A DNA stretch of 64,000 nt from Lactarius indigo. Lineage: Eukaryota > Basidiomycota > Agaricomycetes > Russulales > Russulaceae. Below, piece after piece: positions 11,945-24,572 of this stretch. The first letter of the stretch is position 1. Each line of letters begins with the position of its first letter. Below the pieces are notes generated by a model. It saw only the letters and a list, made by a program, of their open reading frames with translations. It was not told the DNA's origin and did not search any database. The position numbers and the translations under genes are program-made. The DNA lies in the NCBI GenBank assembly GCA_025766275.1, contig JAFKAC010000006.1, forward strand, positions 62,001-126,000. The letters are read 5' to 3'.

Positions 11945-12440
11945 AGCTAAGTCTGTAGCGTTGTGGGTGAGGCGTGGCGTTGGTGTCGTGGCGTTGTGGT
12001 GCGGCGTCGGTGTTGTGGCGCCACGTCGGTGTTGTGGGGGCACTGCGCCGTGTCAGTGTCGTGAGGGTCTGGCACCATGTCAGTATTGTGGAGGCGCCGC
12101 ACCGCGCCGGTGTCGTGGAGTCGCAGTGCGGCGACGGTGTCGTCGGTGCCGTGAGGGAGCGGCGCAGCGCCTGTGTCATGGGGCCTGGCACCACGTCGGT
12201 ATCGTGGAGGCACCGCGCCGCGTTGGTGTCGTCGGTGCTGTGGGGGCGCGGCGCTGCGCCTATGTCGTGGGGGCCTGGCATCACATTGGTATCGTGGAGG
12301 CGCGGCGCGGCATCGGTGTCATCCGTGCCGTGGGGGAGCGGCGCGGTGCCTGTGTCGTGGGGGCCTGGCACCACATCGGTACCATGGAGGCGGCGCGCCG
12401 CGTTGGCATTGTCGGGGCCTGGCACACGTCGATGTCGATG
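11945..12440. repeat. GC-rich minisatellite with 90-bp higher-order period
   Basis: A degenerate GTGTCGTGG / GGCACCACGTCGG-type motif fills the stretch. The landmark GCCTGGCA occurs at 12,183, 12,273 and 12,363, exactly 90 bp (30 codons) apart, with a more diverged copy near 12,067. Because 90 is a multiple of 3, long frames stay open on both strands (for example 12,425-11,937 minus, rich in His/Asp/Thr/Pro). I treat these as consequences of the repeat rather than genes. Confidence 0.75.
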
Positions 12441-13662
12441 TCGTGGTGTCGTACCACCCAGCGAGAACGCTTCGAAACCTATGAAGGAGAAAAAAAAAAT
12501 TATGGTTAGTTACGAGCTAAAAGGATGAACAAAAAACACTTAGCTTCATGAGGATTTCCTGGGCCTGCGATGGGGTTGTCGACAAGGCGGACAAGGCAGA
12601 TGTAAGGGTGGCAGTGGATTACCAAGCCGATTGCTGTATTTAGTACGAAAGGTCAAGGTTAAGATGAGAGTCAGGGGCGGAAACACGAGGTAAACGCGAG
12701 GTAAGTAACACGAGTCATAGGTGGAAACGGGGGAGTCGGTGAGCAAAGGAACATGTCCGAAGAATAGCGCCGGTGGTGACGACGACGCGCACTACGAGTA
12801 CAAAGAAATCGTCAGAAAAAGAAAAGTAAAATCAAAAGATAGTGGGCGCGCCTGTGCCCGAGACAGAGAACGCGAACTAGAACGATCCGACGAAAAGTCG
12901 TGGCTTGAGAGGCGATGACGCGAAGTCGATCGGTTGAGGGTGAAGATACGAAGGAGGCAATGAAGACGGCGGGGAGAGCAAAGGAATGGTGAGTGGTGGA
13001 AGCATGGTAGGCCGTCGGCGTCACAGTTGGGGGGCTTGAAGGCGACGTTAGCCCAGTACGGGCAATTGGGTGGCGTCCGACGATGGCGGAAGAGACAGGG
13101 AGGACGACGAGGCAAGGAACGACAGATTCGACGACGAGATGAGAGAGAAAGGATGAAGTACGAGGCGAGGCAAAGTGAGCGAGAACGGATGTGTGAGTCG
13201 ATAGCTTGCCCTATAAGGCCAAGTCCTTGAGGTCATTGGAGTACCAACGGACCATCGTTGAGGATTTTCGTTGAGGGTTTGGAAGGGACGACAACAGAAA
13301 GGGAGTGAAGGCAACGCTGAGATGGCATGGCAAGCTGCCAAACATGACAACGCAGATAACTATTCCATAACCCCAATTCTGTATGATAATTTCCCGTCTA
13401 ACTTACTTAACTACGAACCGCGCTCTTAAGTTTGGATGTCCGCTAGGTGTTGTTATGAAAACCGCAGTAAGCAAGGCAGTGAGCCTTCCTCTACGGCGCT
13501 ATACAAGTTTCTCGTACAGTCGCTATGACGAGTTTATGATGACCAACTGTAACGATGGTAGTCCTTGTCGTTGTTGGCATCAGGGCTAAAGCTAAAGACT
13601 CAGAAGCCTGCAGAGATCTATGATAAGCCTTTGGAGACTGGATCGATCTGCGCACGGGAAAC
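12441..13662. other. no convincing gene
   Basis: Short charged open frames exist (for example 12,721-12,918 plus, Arg/Lys/Glu-rich) without recognisable domain or splice structure. A purine-rich plus strand (12,780-13,170) creates such frames easily. Confidence 0.35.
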
Positions 13663-14533
13663 TTACGCAATCACATCCGAAGAATGGCTGAAAGTATACG
13701 GCTCTGCTTTTGGACACAATACATGTTTTAAGTAAAGAACCTCCCTGCTATCGAGCCATATTGGATTGTAGGCATTAATCGGAAGGCCTGGAGGTGCGTG
13801 TAGCTTATTGCGAACTTTCTGGGAGCCAACACGGATGTGGGGGAGTGCACCACGCTTATCGACACCCCAACTCATAATATGGTGCCGGTGGTGCAGTTGG
13901 TCAAGGACTTTTAACCAGCTATGTAAGTCAGGGTGTCGCCAGTCAGGTTTGATAACCGTATATGTCGGCCGATTCGTGCTGGGTTCGACAGCTGATTCGT
14001 CGGAAGACATCCCATCAGGTCCCAACGAGTCCAAAAAAGGTAGGTGCTTTCTCAGTGGATCATATATTTTCGCGACGCCACGGCGACGTTGGAACAACTC
14101 CATCGTAGATGAGCAATGGTGTCACTTTACGGCATAGAAAACTTACTTGGTACTTGCGTTGCTGCCGGCTGTGTCTAGACTTCTCTATGGCTCTCTCTAC
14201 CAGCGGGAGCTCGTCTCTTTTGTGGCGTGACTGTAAGCTCTTGATCCGGTTTGAAAATGCCTTCTCTATGGCCTTCCACATCTCCTGTGTGTCGCCATAC
14301 CCTATCTTCTCGATTAGATGCTCAGCAAAAACTCGGCCAGCGGCAACATTCCAGGGTGATTTTGGTTTCCCCGCGATGTCGATCATGAAGTCAGTAGTCG
14401 TTGCATCGCAGGCCTTTGCACCATGACCTGTGCGCTCCCATTCGGCCATGAACACAGAAATTCGAGAGGGGTCGGGTATGCGGCCGTAAGGTGGACTCTC
14501 CTTTAGTAGAAAAGAGAGTTCAGTTCGGACCAA
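13663..14533 (-). CDS. conserved agaricomycete hypothetical protein (C-terminal part)
   Basis: Two coding blocks are joined by an intron with donor GTAAGT near 14,156 and acceptor near 14,097. The first (about 14,533-14,157) is helical and basic, and includes WKAIEKAFSNRIKSLQSRHK. The second (about 14,096-13,663) has FLDSLGPDGMSSDES, then PDWRHPDLHSWLKVLDQLH, and ends with NKLHAPPGLPINAYNPIWL. The GPDGMSSDES plus PGLP.N.YNP.WL signature is one I recall from repeated uncharacterised agaricomycete proteins, often near transposons. No function is known to me. Upstream blocks at 14,790-16,068 on the same strand may belong to the same gene. Confidence 0.65.
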
Positions 14534-14789
14534 TTTCTGGTTCAGATACAGTTAGCGTAGAATACCATTGCACCGGTCGCTACAGAGGTACTGGAACTCA
14601 CTGCCAGTGAATTCTTGTCTGCCTCACGCCGGAATGGGCTCCTTCCACGTCTGCCTTTCACACGGGTACGATCATCGTTCTCCGTAGCTCTGTGAAGCGA
14701 GCTGGCGGCGGCGGCATGACTTTCCTGCTGACAACCTTCGGGCGTCTAGGAATTAAAGGCAAGTCACCCACACGAACAGACCGGGACCA

Positions 14790-16068
14790 TTAGAAAAAAT
14801 CCACTTTCCCAACGTTGTTCCACTCTTCGACGATTTGATGGTACCTCTGGGGAAACGCAGGGTGGATGTGAAAGTAACGGTGACTGAGACGAAGGCGGCC
14901 TGGAGGGTCGCAAGGGCGGAATAGTGGGTTGCGAAGGCGACTGCTGGGGCTGGAAGGTTTTTTACCTCTTAGCAATGACGGGCACCAGTCAAAATAGGAT
15001 AGATTCACGTTGGGCATCACGAGATTGCCGCTGGCTTGAGGGCCATCTTGAACCACGAGATCTACATTTTCCTCGAACTCCTTGGCTGATTCATACAGTT
15101 CTATATCCGAGTTGGAATTGTCCAGCACAGGGGAATCACACGCGTAAAAATCTCGTGGATCTTGAATAGACTCGCGGGGTGGTAAGATTTGCTCCACTTC
15201 GACTGAGCTTCTATCGTGAGGGTCAATCCGTACTTCCTGGAATGTCACGAAGATGCGCGCGTTCAAGGGAGAAGGGAAATCATTGTGTCAACGCGCACGA
15301 TAAGAACTTCTCACCCTTTCTTCTGCGTCTTGGCCCCACTCTCCATCTGTGATACTTGAACCATGACGAGTGCCCCAGGCCGCCCTTCCTCTGCCTCCAT
15401 CCGAGCGAAACAATATTGCTCGTGGAGTAGCTAGGGCCTCATTCAACTTCTCGTCGCCGTCTGTGGGTGTACCAATTGCAGTCGAGAAATCCGAACGAGG
15501 GCGCTTCTTTATTCGCGCTTGAAGCGGATCAGAGATGTACCGTTGCATCAGAGGGAGGGTGCTCACGCGTTCGGTCATGCTCCGAGCTAGGTTCCGACTC
15601 TGTAGCCAAAGTCAGTGACTGATCCAAACAGGGAGACGAACGGATATCCACCATCGCCGGACTGAAGAATGCGCCGCTTTTCGTGCCCCGGAAACGTTGT
15701 TACGGTGGCGTAGTGAGCTGCTCGGTATGTGGCTAGAGAATTCCTATGTGTAATAGTCACAGTCACCTGTGCGTGCTCACCATCAACTTCTTCATCCGAA
15801 GTGCTCTCAGCATCATCCTCTTCGTCGTCTGCCTCGGATGGGTTTGAATTGTGTGTATGCCTGCGGTCCGTGCTCCTTAAGTTGCGGCGGTGAGGGAATT
15901 CTGGTCCAGAAACTACGTCGCCAATGCCTTCTTTGATGTAGAGGAGTGTCGGTAAAGTTGAATTTGGCTATTAGATTCAAGCGTAAGTAGTTACTTACCA
16001 GAGCGAAGCGGATCCCCAGTCCGGCCAATGCCGGCCGAGGTCTTATCTCGCGTCCGCCGCCTTGGCAT
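14790..16068 (-). CDS. uncharacterised multi-exon protein, acidic N-terminal part
   Basis: The likely start is the ATG at 16,068 (MPRRRTRDKTSAG), with a GTAAGT donor shortly after. Later blocks read LLYIKEGIGDVVSGPEF, an acidic segment EADDEEDDAESTSDEE (about 15,780-15,830), then YATVTTFPGHEKRRILQSGD (about 15,650-15,720), a block at 15,578-15,288 and one at 15,266-14,790. The phase between exon 1 and exon 2 does not close cleanly, so the exact model is uncertain. No enzymatic motif is visible. It may be the 5' half of the gene continuing to 13,663, in which case it resembles a repeated agaricomycete family with an acidic region ahead of a helical core. Confidence 0.45.
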
Positions 16069-16586
16069 AAGTTATACCGGGTGCCCAGGTGCTGAAAACC
16101 GAAGCGCTGAAAATCCGCGGGTTCAGAGCGCGCGAGGTTCGCGCATCTCCAGTGCTCAGGATAGCTCATTAAATATTGCGCAGTACGTGTATAATTGCAA
16201 GATTGATTGTCTCCCATTGTTTTCCAAAGAGAGGACGCACTCGATGTCAGACCATGAATGCATGAACCCTAAATTGAACGATTTCATATTATTGACACCA
16301 AAATTCCTCTTCCTCATGAGATATCAATGTCTTGATCTGCATACGATATACAAGCTGACGCAAAAGTTAATACGCCACGAATTCTGTCCCACTGGCATCC
16401 GGACCCTGGCTAGTGCAGTGACTAATGGATCAGAGCTGCGATCACTCGGCAGCGTGATGGTGGGGCACAAACCTTGTCAGGTAAGCAGGGAGCGGTATTC
16501 CGAGCTCTACATGTGCGACGCACAACCCCATGTACCTAACAGATGGATAAATTCGTCGCGTCCCAAGACGCAAATATTTCGAAAGC

Positions 16587-16978
16587 TCACTGAGCGATGG
16601 CAAAACGAACTACCGAATTACTCGGGGCTCGGCTTACAAAGGGTTTCCTTTTTCCGACAAAAAGGACTGCAATTTCCCCGTACCAAGGAATGAGAGGAAA
16701 GTCGCGTTTCAAGTTGGGGTTTCGACCAACGCGACGGTCAAAATAGGCAGAAACCAAAAGCGTGTGGCCAGCGACTCGTATGAGGGTATCAAATACCTCC
16801 GGCTGAGAATCACCTGGAAGAAAGAATGCACCTTCAACGTCTACGTAGGGGGGGTCGATGGTGCTTCCCGGATCGTGTGCAGGCAAGTTGGCATCGAAAC
16901 TATGGGTAATGCTCCGGCAAGGCCATCTTCCCCACAGATACCCGTGAATAGTGCTGGTTGTCTGAAGCGTTGGGAATA
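16587..16978 (-). CDS. uncharacterised protein block with PWYGEIAVLFVGKRKPFV motif
   Basis: A continuous minus-strand frame of about 130 residues runs from about 16,978 (beginning FPTLQTTSTIHGYLWGRW) to the stop at 16,587. It contains IDPPYVDVEGAFFLP, VFDTLIRVAGHTLLVSAYF and a C-terminal PWYGEIAVLFVGKRKPFV. An alternative ATG lies at 16,886. The hydrophobic pattern looks like a real folded domain. I recall similar endings in anonymous agaricomycete proteins but know no function. Upstream exons were not identified. Confidence 0.5.
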
Positions 16979-17798
16979 GTTGAATCAGTCATTTGCATCC
17001 GTGTATTCAGAGAATGTAGGGGCTTACGGTAACACCAAGGGGTAAGCGGCGGTGAATAACCATACAGTATTTATTGTCGAACGAATGAGTCTAGGAGACT
17101 ATGTTTCTGTATACTCCAATGCCCGTACATCCACGCCTTAAATGCAGGAGCGCCTGCAGATATACGTACACCATGCCAGTGGTGTCTAAGTTCACGCCAA
17201 AGTTCCCGCCCGCCACCTCAAGTCTACATCAAAATTGCATAGAGTTTACTAGTGTCAATAAGGAGCCCGAGAAACCTTTTTTAGCTCTACAATAATGTTA
17301 GGACGAAAGTGGGGACGCAACGTGACCCTGCCAGTGCCGTATCCCATTGTTGCCCCAGAAAGGTGTCGGCTAATCCCTCCCACACTGTGGACGAACGCAT
17401 AACAAATACATTTTTCTGCCGTTCTGTGATCGAAGCCCATTGTACGCGGTGTTTCCTGTTCGGTCGTCGTCCATTTTTACACCTTTTTCGATGGACGAGT
17501 CATTGGAGTGACACAGAACCGCGTGCGCACCATAATCATAATCTTCCCAAGATGCCGTTGTAGGTAGGCGGAGGCGCCAAGACTCCCCGGCCTAGATTGC
17601 TCAGCGTCCATCGGCACGGCTGTGTGTACGGCCGGCCGCAAGTCATCTAGCAGGGAGAACTTGAACAAACGTTCGTGAACGGTCGTTACTGTGATACTGT
17701 ACGTGTGCCATTAAGATCTCCACTTGGCAGTCGGTCAATACGACGCCGCGCCGCATCTCCGCAGCTCAGTATTTTACTTACAAGCTACGGTCGAGTCA
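16979..17798. other. no gene recognised
   Basis: Only short frames without motifs or coherent splice signals are present on either strand. Confidence 0.35.
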
Positions 17799-18891
17799 TT
17801 AACCAACTACTGATCTCGCTCGTTTCTCCTTCCTAATATCTGTCGTGTTCGTGGTTGCTCGAGTAACCCAGCTTGGTTCACCGTTGCTACGAATGGAGAG
17901 GACCCGGTCATGATTGAGAGGATATTCTGAATTCTTGGAGACGCTCTCCCATTGCCCACCAACTCCAAGCATCCAATATTGATGTGTCTTGGTAGATGCG
18001 TCGAAGTGAACATACAGATGCCCTGTCTTGGATTGGGGGACCACGGGTGGTGATTGGATGCTTGAATCAGACCGGGAAAAGTACCAAATGGTGTAGCCGC
18101 TCCCAGAGCTAGAACTGAATGGCCGCTGGTGCGATTGATAACTAGCGTAGGCACCACCGGGCACCGCGGTGGCAGCCATCCCGGGTTTAGGGCCTATTAG
18201 CTGCTGTGCAGCTGACGCCTGATCAGGGCCGACGAGGGTTCTATGTAGTGTAGTGAGAACGTGTGGGAGGAAAGGAGAGTATGTACGGCGTACTCACCCT
18301 TGTGCGCGTAATTCTGTGAGCTTTGCAATTCCAAGGAGTGCAGGAATGACAGCTCGCTTCGTCTGAGGAGAAATGGCTAGGGAGTCGAGGTGAGCACTGA
18401 AGAGTTGGTCGAGAGTGTCCCCACTGATATTTGCTGTCACTAGGCTTGTCATGGCACGGGCGATGACGAGCAAGGTCGGGGAGGATGTGTGCGGCTGCAG
18501 GATAGTTGCGATCGACTGTGTAATGGCGTCGAAACTGGTTGAAGTCAATGGACTAGGCAAGTCAAACAAAGCGGGGTGGAGAGTGGAGAGAAAGGCTACC
18601 TAGAGCTCGAGGTAGCCACGTGAGTAGTAAAACTATCGAGGGGCTGGCTAATGACGGGACAGTCAGCTGTGTATGATCAAGCCCGTGCGCAGCTCACTCC
18701 ATAGCCTTTGCTAAGTTCGTCAACCTTCCATCATTCTCCCAATTATATCGTCGCATAGGGAATCTCTGTCGGAGGATTGTCTGAGTAGCACGCAGGTCAG
18801 TATTCATATCAAAGCAGGAGACAACACGCGACTTTTGGAGCTCTTGGAGACGGGTCACTCCCGTCGAGCTGAACCGAAAAGCAGTCGTCAT
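17799..18891 (-). CDS. uncharacterised multi-exon protein
   Basis: Three blocks in order on the minus strand appear to form one gene. Block 1 is 18,891-18,694 (start MTTAFRFSSTGVTRLQELQ; RQRFPMRRYNWENDGRL). Block 2 is about 18,600-18,294 (helical; FDLPSPLTSTSFDAITQSI and AVIPALLGIAKLTELRAQG). Block 3 is 18,179-17,799 (GYTIWYFSRSD, GHLYVHFDASTKTHQYWML, ending TTDIRKEKRARSVVG). A GTGAGC donor follows block 1, but the phase into block 2 is not resolved. No known domain was recognised. The C-terminal block is beta-rich and the middle is helical. Confidence 0.5.
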
Positions 18892-19741
18892 CTTCGTCGC
18901 TGCGTGAAGGGTTCATGATAACAGGGTCAATGCAGGAAGGCAGACACAGTGAGAAGTATCCGCCTTCTGTCAGCCAGGACAGGACGATCACTATATGTCA
19001 TGTGGATGGTCAAGCTGTCAAGACTCACGATGGACTAGTACGGCGCTACCGTTGTAGTTTCAAAAGTGCCGCCAAACACATAGATGTCCATTGTCTTCTC
19101 TATTCGGAAAATCAAATTGAAACGTTGAAGCCTTGGTTGAAGCTTGAAGCTTGAAGGACAAAGTTAGGTCAGTCCGTCAGCTGATCGGTACACCGTTTCC
19201 AACACGCGGAGCCGGGGTGGATCGCCGTGCACATACTAATACATTCGCCTCGTTATGTAACCAATGGAAAACCCCATCTTCGGTGTGAGGCCTACTTGAC
19301 TTTTCTTGAACTTGGAAAATACAACGGTGATCCCGACGAACAAATTATTTGTGGTAGTGTGGTCGACGAGTTGTTAGAGTCGGTCGCACTTGCGTATAGC
19401 CACTCGCTCATCTTTCGTGGGGTTATTTCCCCTTCCTCAAACAGAGTGCGAACACTACTACTAGGCCCGAGAGGGTCAAGCGGTGCACACGATCCAATCG
19501 TCTTGTTGGACATACCAAGTCGCCCACGGTAACACTTCCTTTACGAACACCTCTGTACTTCGGTATCGGTTTGAGCGCCTGCAGTGAAGGCTATGGAAGC
19601 AGCAGTACGGTAGCCCCTTCCGGCGTATTATGGGTGCTTAATTGTAGTCACAACTTTTGAGACGGTTTTATAGCATCATTGTTGATTATACCGAATTTTA
19701 CACGGTGCAATACAAGGTGCAATATGTTGCTTATTTTTGAA
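18892..19741. other. no gene recognised, left border of the visible palindrome
   Basis: No coherent coding region is seen. Position 19,742 pairs with the last base of the window. Whether the inverted repeat really ends near here or continues leftward cannot be judged, because its partner lies outside the window. Confidence 0.4.
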
Positions 19742-20099
19742 GAGTTCAGTATACATTACATTGCATCCAGAAAATTTTGGCTGGGACAAGGGCCGAAAGG
19801 ACAGTGCGAGGGCACTGCAGCGATCTGTACGAGAACCCAAGCAAGTCATCCTTGTCATCTCCCTCTTATCTAGATATGCCAATTATTCCCGTTTTCGCCT
19901 CTCCGTCTGCTCGAGATCCTGAAAACACCGCCGGGGCTAAGCGCTGAGCACGCTGACTGAATTCCAATTAGTAGACCTCGACTCCCCGAGCGCCCAGGAT
20001 GATTGACGCTGACCGCAGTGAGCGCCGACCATTGGCACCGACGTTGATACCCTGGTTTTGGCTTTGTTCGACCATCCGCCTCGCTGAGTATAAGCCTGT

Positions 20100-20863
20100 G
20101 AGATCTGATTACAGCCTTACTATAATTAACAATACAGCGCCCGAGTCGAGATCAAACTCGACTTATTTTGTCGACTTTTTTAATGACTCTGAAAATGCCT
20201 GGAATTGATGCAAAGCCTTGAGCAGAGCAGTCAGAGATGCTGGCGATCATCGTCCTGATTGATGTCGTGCGGCGGTTCTTTCAAGAAACGGAACTTGTCA
20301 CAGTAAATTACATCCTAAAAAGTTGTTGGTCATCCCCCAAAATTTAGTGCCTGGTACGTCTCAATAGACTGATTCGATCATTGGAAGTAACGCGCGGCCG
20401 CGTGTGCCCGACAATATTCCCAGAACAAGACACCATTGCACATGGCGGTAGAGGCGCCAAAACTTTTGGGCCCATTTCTGGACTGTTTCTCGATGCAGTC
20501 TCATATCTACAGCCTGAAGTCACCCGGCGGCTGAGTGCTGAGTCGACAACAAGTCCATTATTGTTTGACTCAGCTTGAAAGGTGCGCAGGTTTCTAATAC
20601 CCATAATCGAATTCCCCATTACAATTGATAACACTTTTACATCCGAGGCCGAGGGAGAGCAACATTACCGATACAAGTCCCAAAAAACCGAAAATAAAAT
20701 TTCATATGGAAGGCGGAGCCCGACCAGACCTCGCGAGTATGGTGTCGTCACGCACTTTCATACGTTACACCAGCGTAGACCAACCGGTGCGTCAGGAGGA
20801 TTGCATCGCATACAAGTCTGGAACTGAGCACACATGCGCGACGAAGGAATGATAAACCAAGAC
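20100..20863. other. 3' flank of the Crinkler-like kinase gene, no clear gene
   Basis: A minus-strand frame at 20,634-20,344 (96 aa) has a mirror copy at 63,108-63,398 but no recognisable motif. It may be UTR or a nonconserved frame. The remaining sequence holds nothing I can support. Confidence 0.3.
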
Positions 20864-23325
20864 TTACCACGATACACGAAGCCGTTTCTGTACTAGACTC
20901 GTTTCACTCCCATCATCGTTGCGCTTTCCCGCACTCTTTGTTCCCCGAAGGTTCCAGAGTACTTCCCTCAACGGAGGCCTCTTTCTCGGATCCGAACTAA
21001 GTAATCCGGCACATGTGAACCCCAAAACTGAAGCGCTCCCGGCCGGAAGGAAGCTTGCAAAGTATTTGAGCACTTGTCCACAAGACCACCGGTCAGCCAG
21101 GACTGCACTATATTTCTTCACGGGTCCATGTTCGGTTCCAGCTTCCGGGGCAACCCAAGACGGAGTCCCACGAAAGCCCTCAACCAAGGTCTCCTCGCTC
21201 TCCACAAAAACGGAAAGTCCGAAGTCGATGATCGACAACCGTGGTGACAGTGAACCGCGCTCACCATCGACGAGGACGTTCCCGGGCTTCAAGTCAAGGT
21301 GAGCAATTCCATACTCGTGTAAAAATGTGACCCCCTCTAAGAATTGAATGCGAAGCGACTCCACCGCATGGGGAAAGTAGTGCTTCCTCAAGCATCGAGT
21401 CAACGGCATCTGCCATGGCATGACGATCACGTTGCGAACGATGTTGGCAGGTGGGATATTAAGCTGGATAACGTCCAGCAACTTGATGGTACGATTGAGT
21501 TCTGATTGGATCGTCTGTAAGTGCCTTAGGACTTGGAGTTCTTCCGTCGCATCGTCAAGAAGCTTGAGGGCGACTGTGCCTGCACGGCCATGGTTTGAGA
21601 GGGCTTTGCCTATAGTTGGCTTCAGCTGCATGCTGCCTTCTGGGAGTAATGTGTAGCCGTCTGTTTGGATGAGTGCCTGCACTCCCGGGCTTCGTAAAGT
21701 GATTCTTGTCGTCGACGGGTCTCTGCTCTCTTGGTCCCACAGTTTTGAAGAGCCATTGTCGTCAGAGCCGTGCTTTCTTGTGAGATGTGGGAGGTTTTCG
21801 GTCTCGGTCAGAATTGACGCTAGTGCCGTGGTTAGCTGGGAAGGAAATTTGTCATGGAGAGACCTCGTAGAATGGAGGAAGTTATAAATGCGGAAGATGA
21901 GCGCGAACATGTCGCGTCTGTTAGAAAGATCGTACGACCTCTTCCAATATTCGACCTACCACGAGTATCAGCCTCTCTTCTCGTGCGACAATAAGTAGAA
22001 ACACTACCTTGTCATCAGGCCCTGATCCTTTCTGATATAAAGTGTATTCGGCGGCGTAGTAGTCATGGTTTATATGGATTGCTTTGACGACGAACGTGGA
22101 GGACTTGTCCGTGAGTAGTGCGTTGCCCAAGCGAACGAGGCAAGAGGCTTGCAGAAGCATACAATGCACATCCCCCGTCTGGGATGTGTTGGAAGTTACT
22201 CCGAGCAACAGAAATGGAAAACTTTTGACGCTTATGGAGAAGCTGCTACAAGGGGTATATCGGTATAACGTGTCGTCCTGAATGATCTTTGCAACCAGAT
22301 TAAAGGACCACGGGGCATCACTGTGACGTAAATCAGAGAGCAGCAGAGCGGTCGATCACATACGCAATCATAACTCACAACTGGAACTTTGTACCGCGTT
22401 GAGGGAGGGAAGCAACAGCGAATCTCCGTAGGAGACTGTATATGTGGGACACAGATTTATTTCTATACGCCTCTTGGTTCGAGAGGTGCTGGTCGAGGAG
22501 GATGTCGATATAATGAACCAGCTCAACAGCTGTGACGCGGCGCGTCTCGGATTCATCATTCGTGTCTGTGAAGTATTCGGGAAAAACGTTGTCTCCAAGG
22601 AGCATCTTCACAGAATCTAACAAGGGTAGCGTTATCATCTAAAATTGACTCATGGTCAGTAGGATTGTATCAGATCACGCTGCAAGACTGACGTCGTGCT
22701 TAGGGGAACACCGGAGGCGCAGCTTTCGCTCGAGTTGCAGAACAAAATCTGGTAGTGCTTCATCTATCGGCAATTCACTGATATTATTGTCAAAAAGCCT
22801 GGCCTCAGGAGGGAGTTGGACTTCATCGCAGCTTCGCAAACGAAATGTAACATGATGAAGCAAACTATTACTCGATTCCACGGATAAACGGCGCAGGGCG
22901 ACACCACCTGTGCCAGTGGGAGAGCGTTATACTTTATCAATCAGAAAGTAGAAAAACGTACCATGTTCCCCAGAATCAACATGAACGATGACATCAATAT
23001 CAAAACGACGGTCGGCATCCTTCCCTTGAAACTCCTCACTAACTTTGCGAGTTACGAGCAGGGCACTTCCGAGGTATTCTCGAGTCAATGGATACCCACG
23101 GAGCGATTGCGAAACACAGATAGGGCTGTCTAAAGGAGGCTTGTAGAACCTGAACTTTCCGTGGTCTTTGCCCTTCAGTGAAGGAGTTACCTCTTTCACG
23201 TAGTCGATAACTCCACCAAAATCCTCTTCAGGGGGTACCGTGATAGTGAACGGAGAGTCACGGATCTTGAGGTAGTCATCGATGAGAACGCAAATGAGCC
23301 GGACAGTTGTAGAATCGTTCATCAT
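20864..23325 (-). CDS. Crinkler-like protein with C-terminal protein kinase domain (copy A)
   Basis: Five exons, the mirror image of 60,417-62,878, encode about 747 aa. Residues 1-130 form a beta-grasp-like header (LICVLIDDYLKIRDSPFTI, VIDYVKEVTPSLKGKDHGKF, then a FYKPPL element and a DIDVIVHVDSG end), which resembles Crinkler (CRN) N-terminal ubiquitin-like domains. Residues about 195-385 form a middle domain with FPFLLLGVTSN and CMLLQASCLVRLGNALL, similar in layout to the nuclease-like module of CRN proteins. Residues about 500-740 are a kinase: ALK (Lys about 515), HLDLKPGN (Asp about 605), DFG (about 628-630), APE (about 653-655). HRD is HLD, so it is non-RD. The CRN assignment is inference; the kinase is clear. 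A GTAAGT at the stop suggests an alternative last exon adding about 24 residues. In CRN families such proteins act as secreted or intracellular effectors in host or rival cells. Confidence 0.85.
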
Positions 23326-24572
23326 AATGGGAGTAAGCCGACGCGGACAACGATAGGTTGGACAATGGACAATAACAGGTTGGGAAGGCGTGGGAATGCG
23401 GGAATGCTGCCGACAGCATGATTACAGTCACGATATCGCAAATTACGAATAATATGATTAATAGTACTGCATTGTACTGTACATGTAAAATCCTCATCGC
23501 TGTTCATAACTTACTCTCGAGCCGACCTCCCTAATGGGCATCCCCCAGACTTCGAGCCCAACCCTAGCTTGTTCTCTGATTCCTGACTCGGACTCGCCTA
23601 GGCTTCCTCCTTCCTCGTGAGTTCTCTCTTGTAGAATAATTGAAGTTAAGACAGTATGTGGCCCGCGCGCACTGACACGAACGTTGCACGAACAGGTCAG
23701 GCCGAGTGAGTAGAAGAAGAAAGAAGAAAGGCAAACGCAAGCGCCGGGGAAGGAAGAATACCGATCCGAGCGAGGCCTGCAGGCTAGTACTAGTGCACGT
23801 GCCTTGGGTAGACCAGAGCGAAACGACACTGACTTAGGTATTAAAGCTAATTAAAGCTTAAAGAGACAGGTGCGCACATATTCACACCGAATACAACTGT
23901 TTGTCCGCGCCCCTTGGTCCGTCTGATCGCCGCGCGGAGTTCACCAGGAACTTGGACACACCAGCTCTCTGCCAGACTGCGCGGACGACTATGGCAATCG
24001 CTGCGTTGCAGGTGACGATGTAATATCTTACCGACAATATGAAAGGGCAGGTCGTGTGGTGAGTTGCAGACGAGAGTATAGCGCAGAGTTGAAGGGAGAG
24101 GTTGTGATGGCGATGTCAAAATTAGAGAGTTCCGATGTCACAAATTTACATGTTAACAGGAAAGTCGGTCACTGCGCTATCCAATCACAAGTTTCAATGC
24201 ATTCGTTGGAATATCGGTCTGGAGCCGTAAAAAAGAAGGAAAGTAGCTCAGTGAGAGGCACTGAGGCACAGTCAAAGGCGCAGGTGGTATTGTGACCAGG
24301 TAAAGACGATAGTCTAGGAAGCAGCAGGTTAGGCCGGCACTGGCATGGCCAGCAGTTCGCAAGCCTGAGGTTAAGGAGGCAACGAGCGCAGCGGCCTACT
24401 CCCGCGCATTCTGTACTCAGGCTGCAGAACTAGTACCTCGTTTCCGACGATTCTCTCACCAACCACCCACTCCTCCCACTCGCCCCTACTGGCTCCTTTT
24501 TCTAGGAGTAAACTTGAACGCTAGAGCTCATGACTACATTCAAAGCATGTACATGCCTACATGCGTACGTGC
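23326..24572. other. upstream region of Crinkler-like kinase, weak coding blocks
   Basis: This is the promoter side of copy A. A minus-strand frame at 24,119-23,847 (90 aa) is preserved in the other arm (59,622-59,894). The frame at 23,829-23,494 is broken by an indel in the other arm. Neither shows a domain, so coding status is unproven. Confidence 0.3.

Noticed and set aside
11937..12528. Several long frames of 100-180 aa on both strands
   Set aside because: They arise from the GC-rich 90-bp-period minisatellite and show no domain or codon preference.
23494..23829. 111-aa frame upstream of the Crinkler-like kinase as a gene
   Set aside because: It is broken by an indel in the other arm, lacks any motif and lies in a low-complexity CT-rich stretch.
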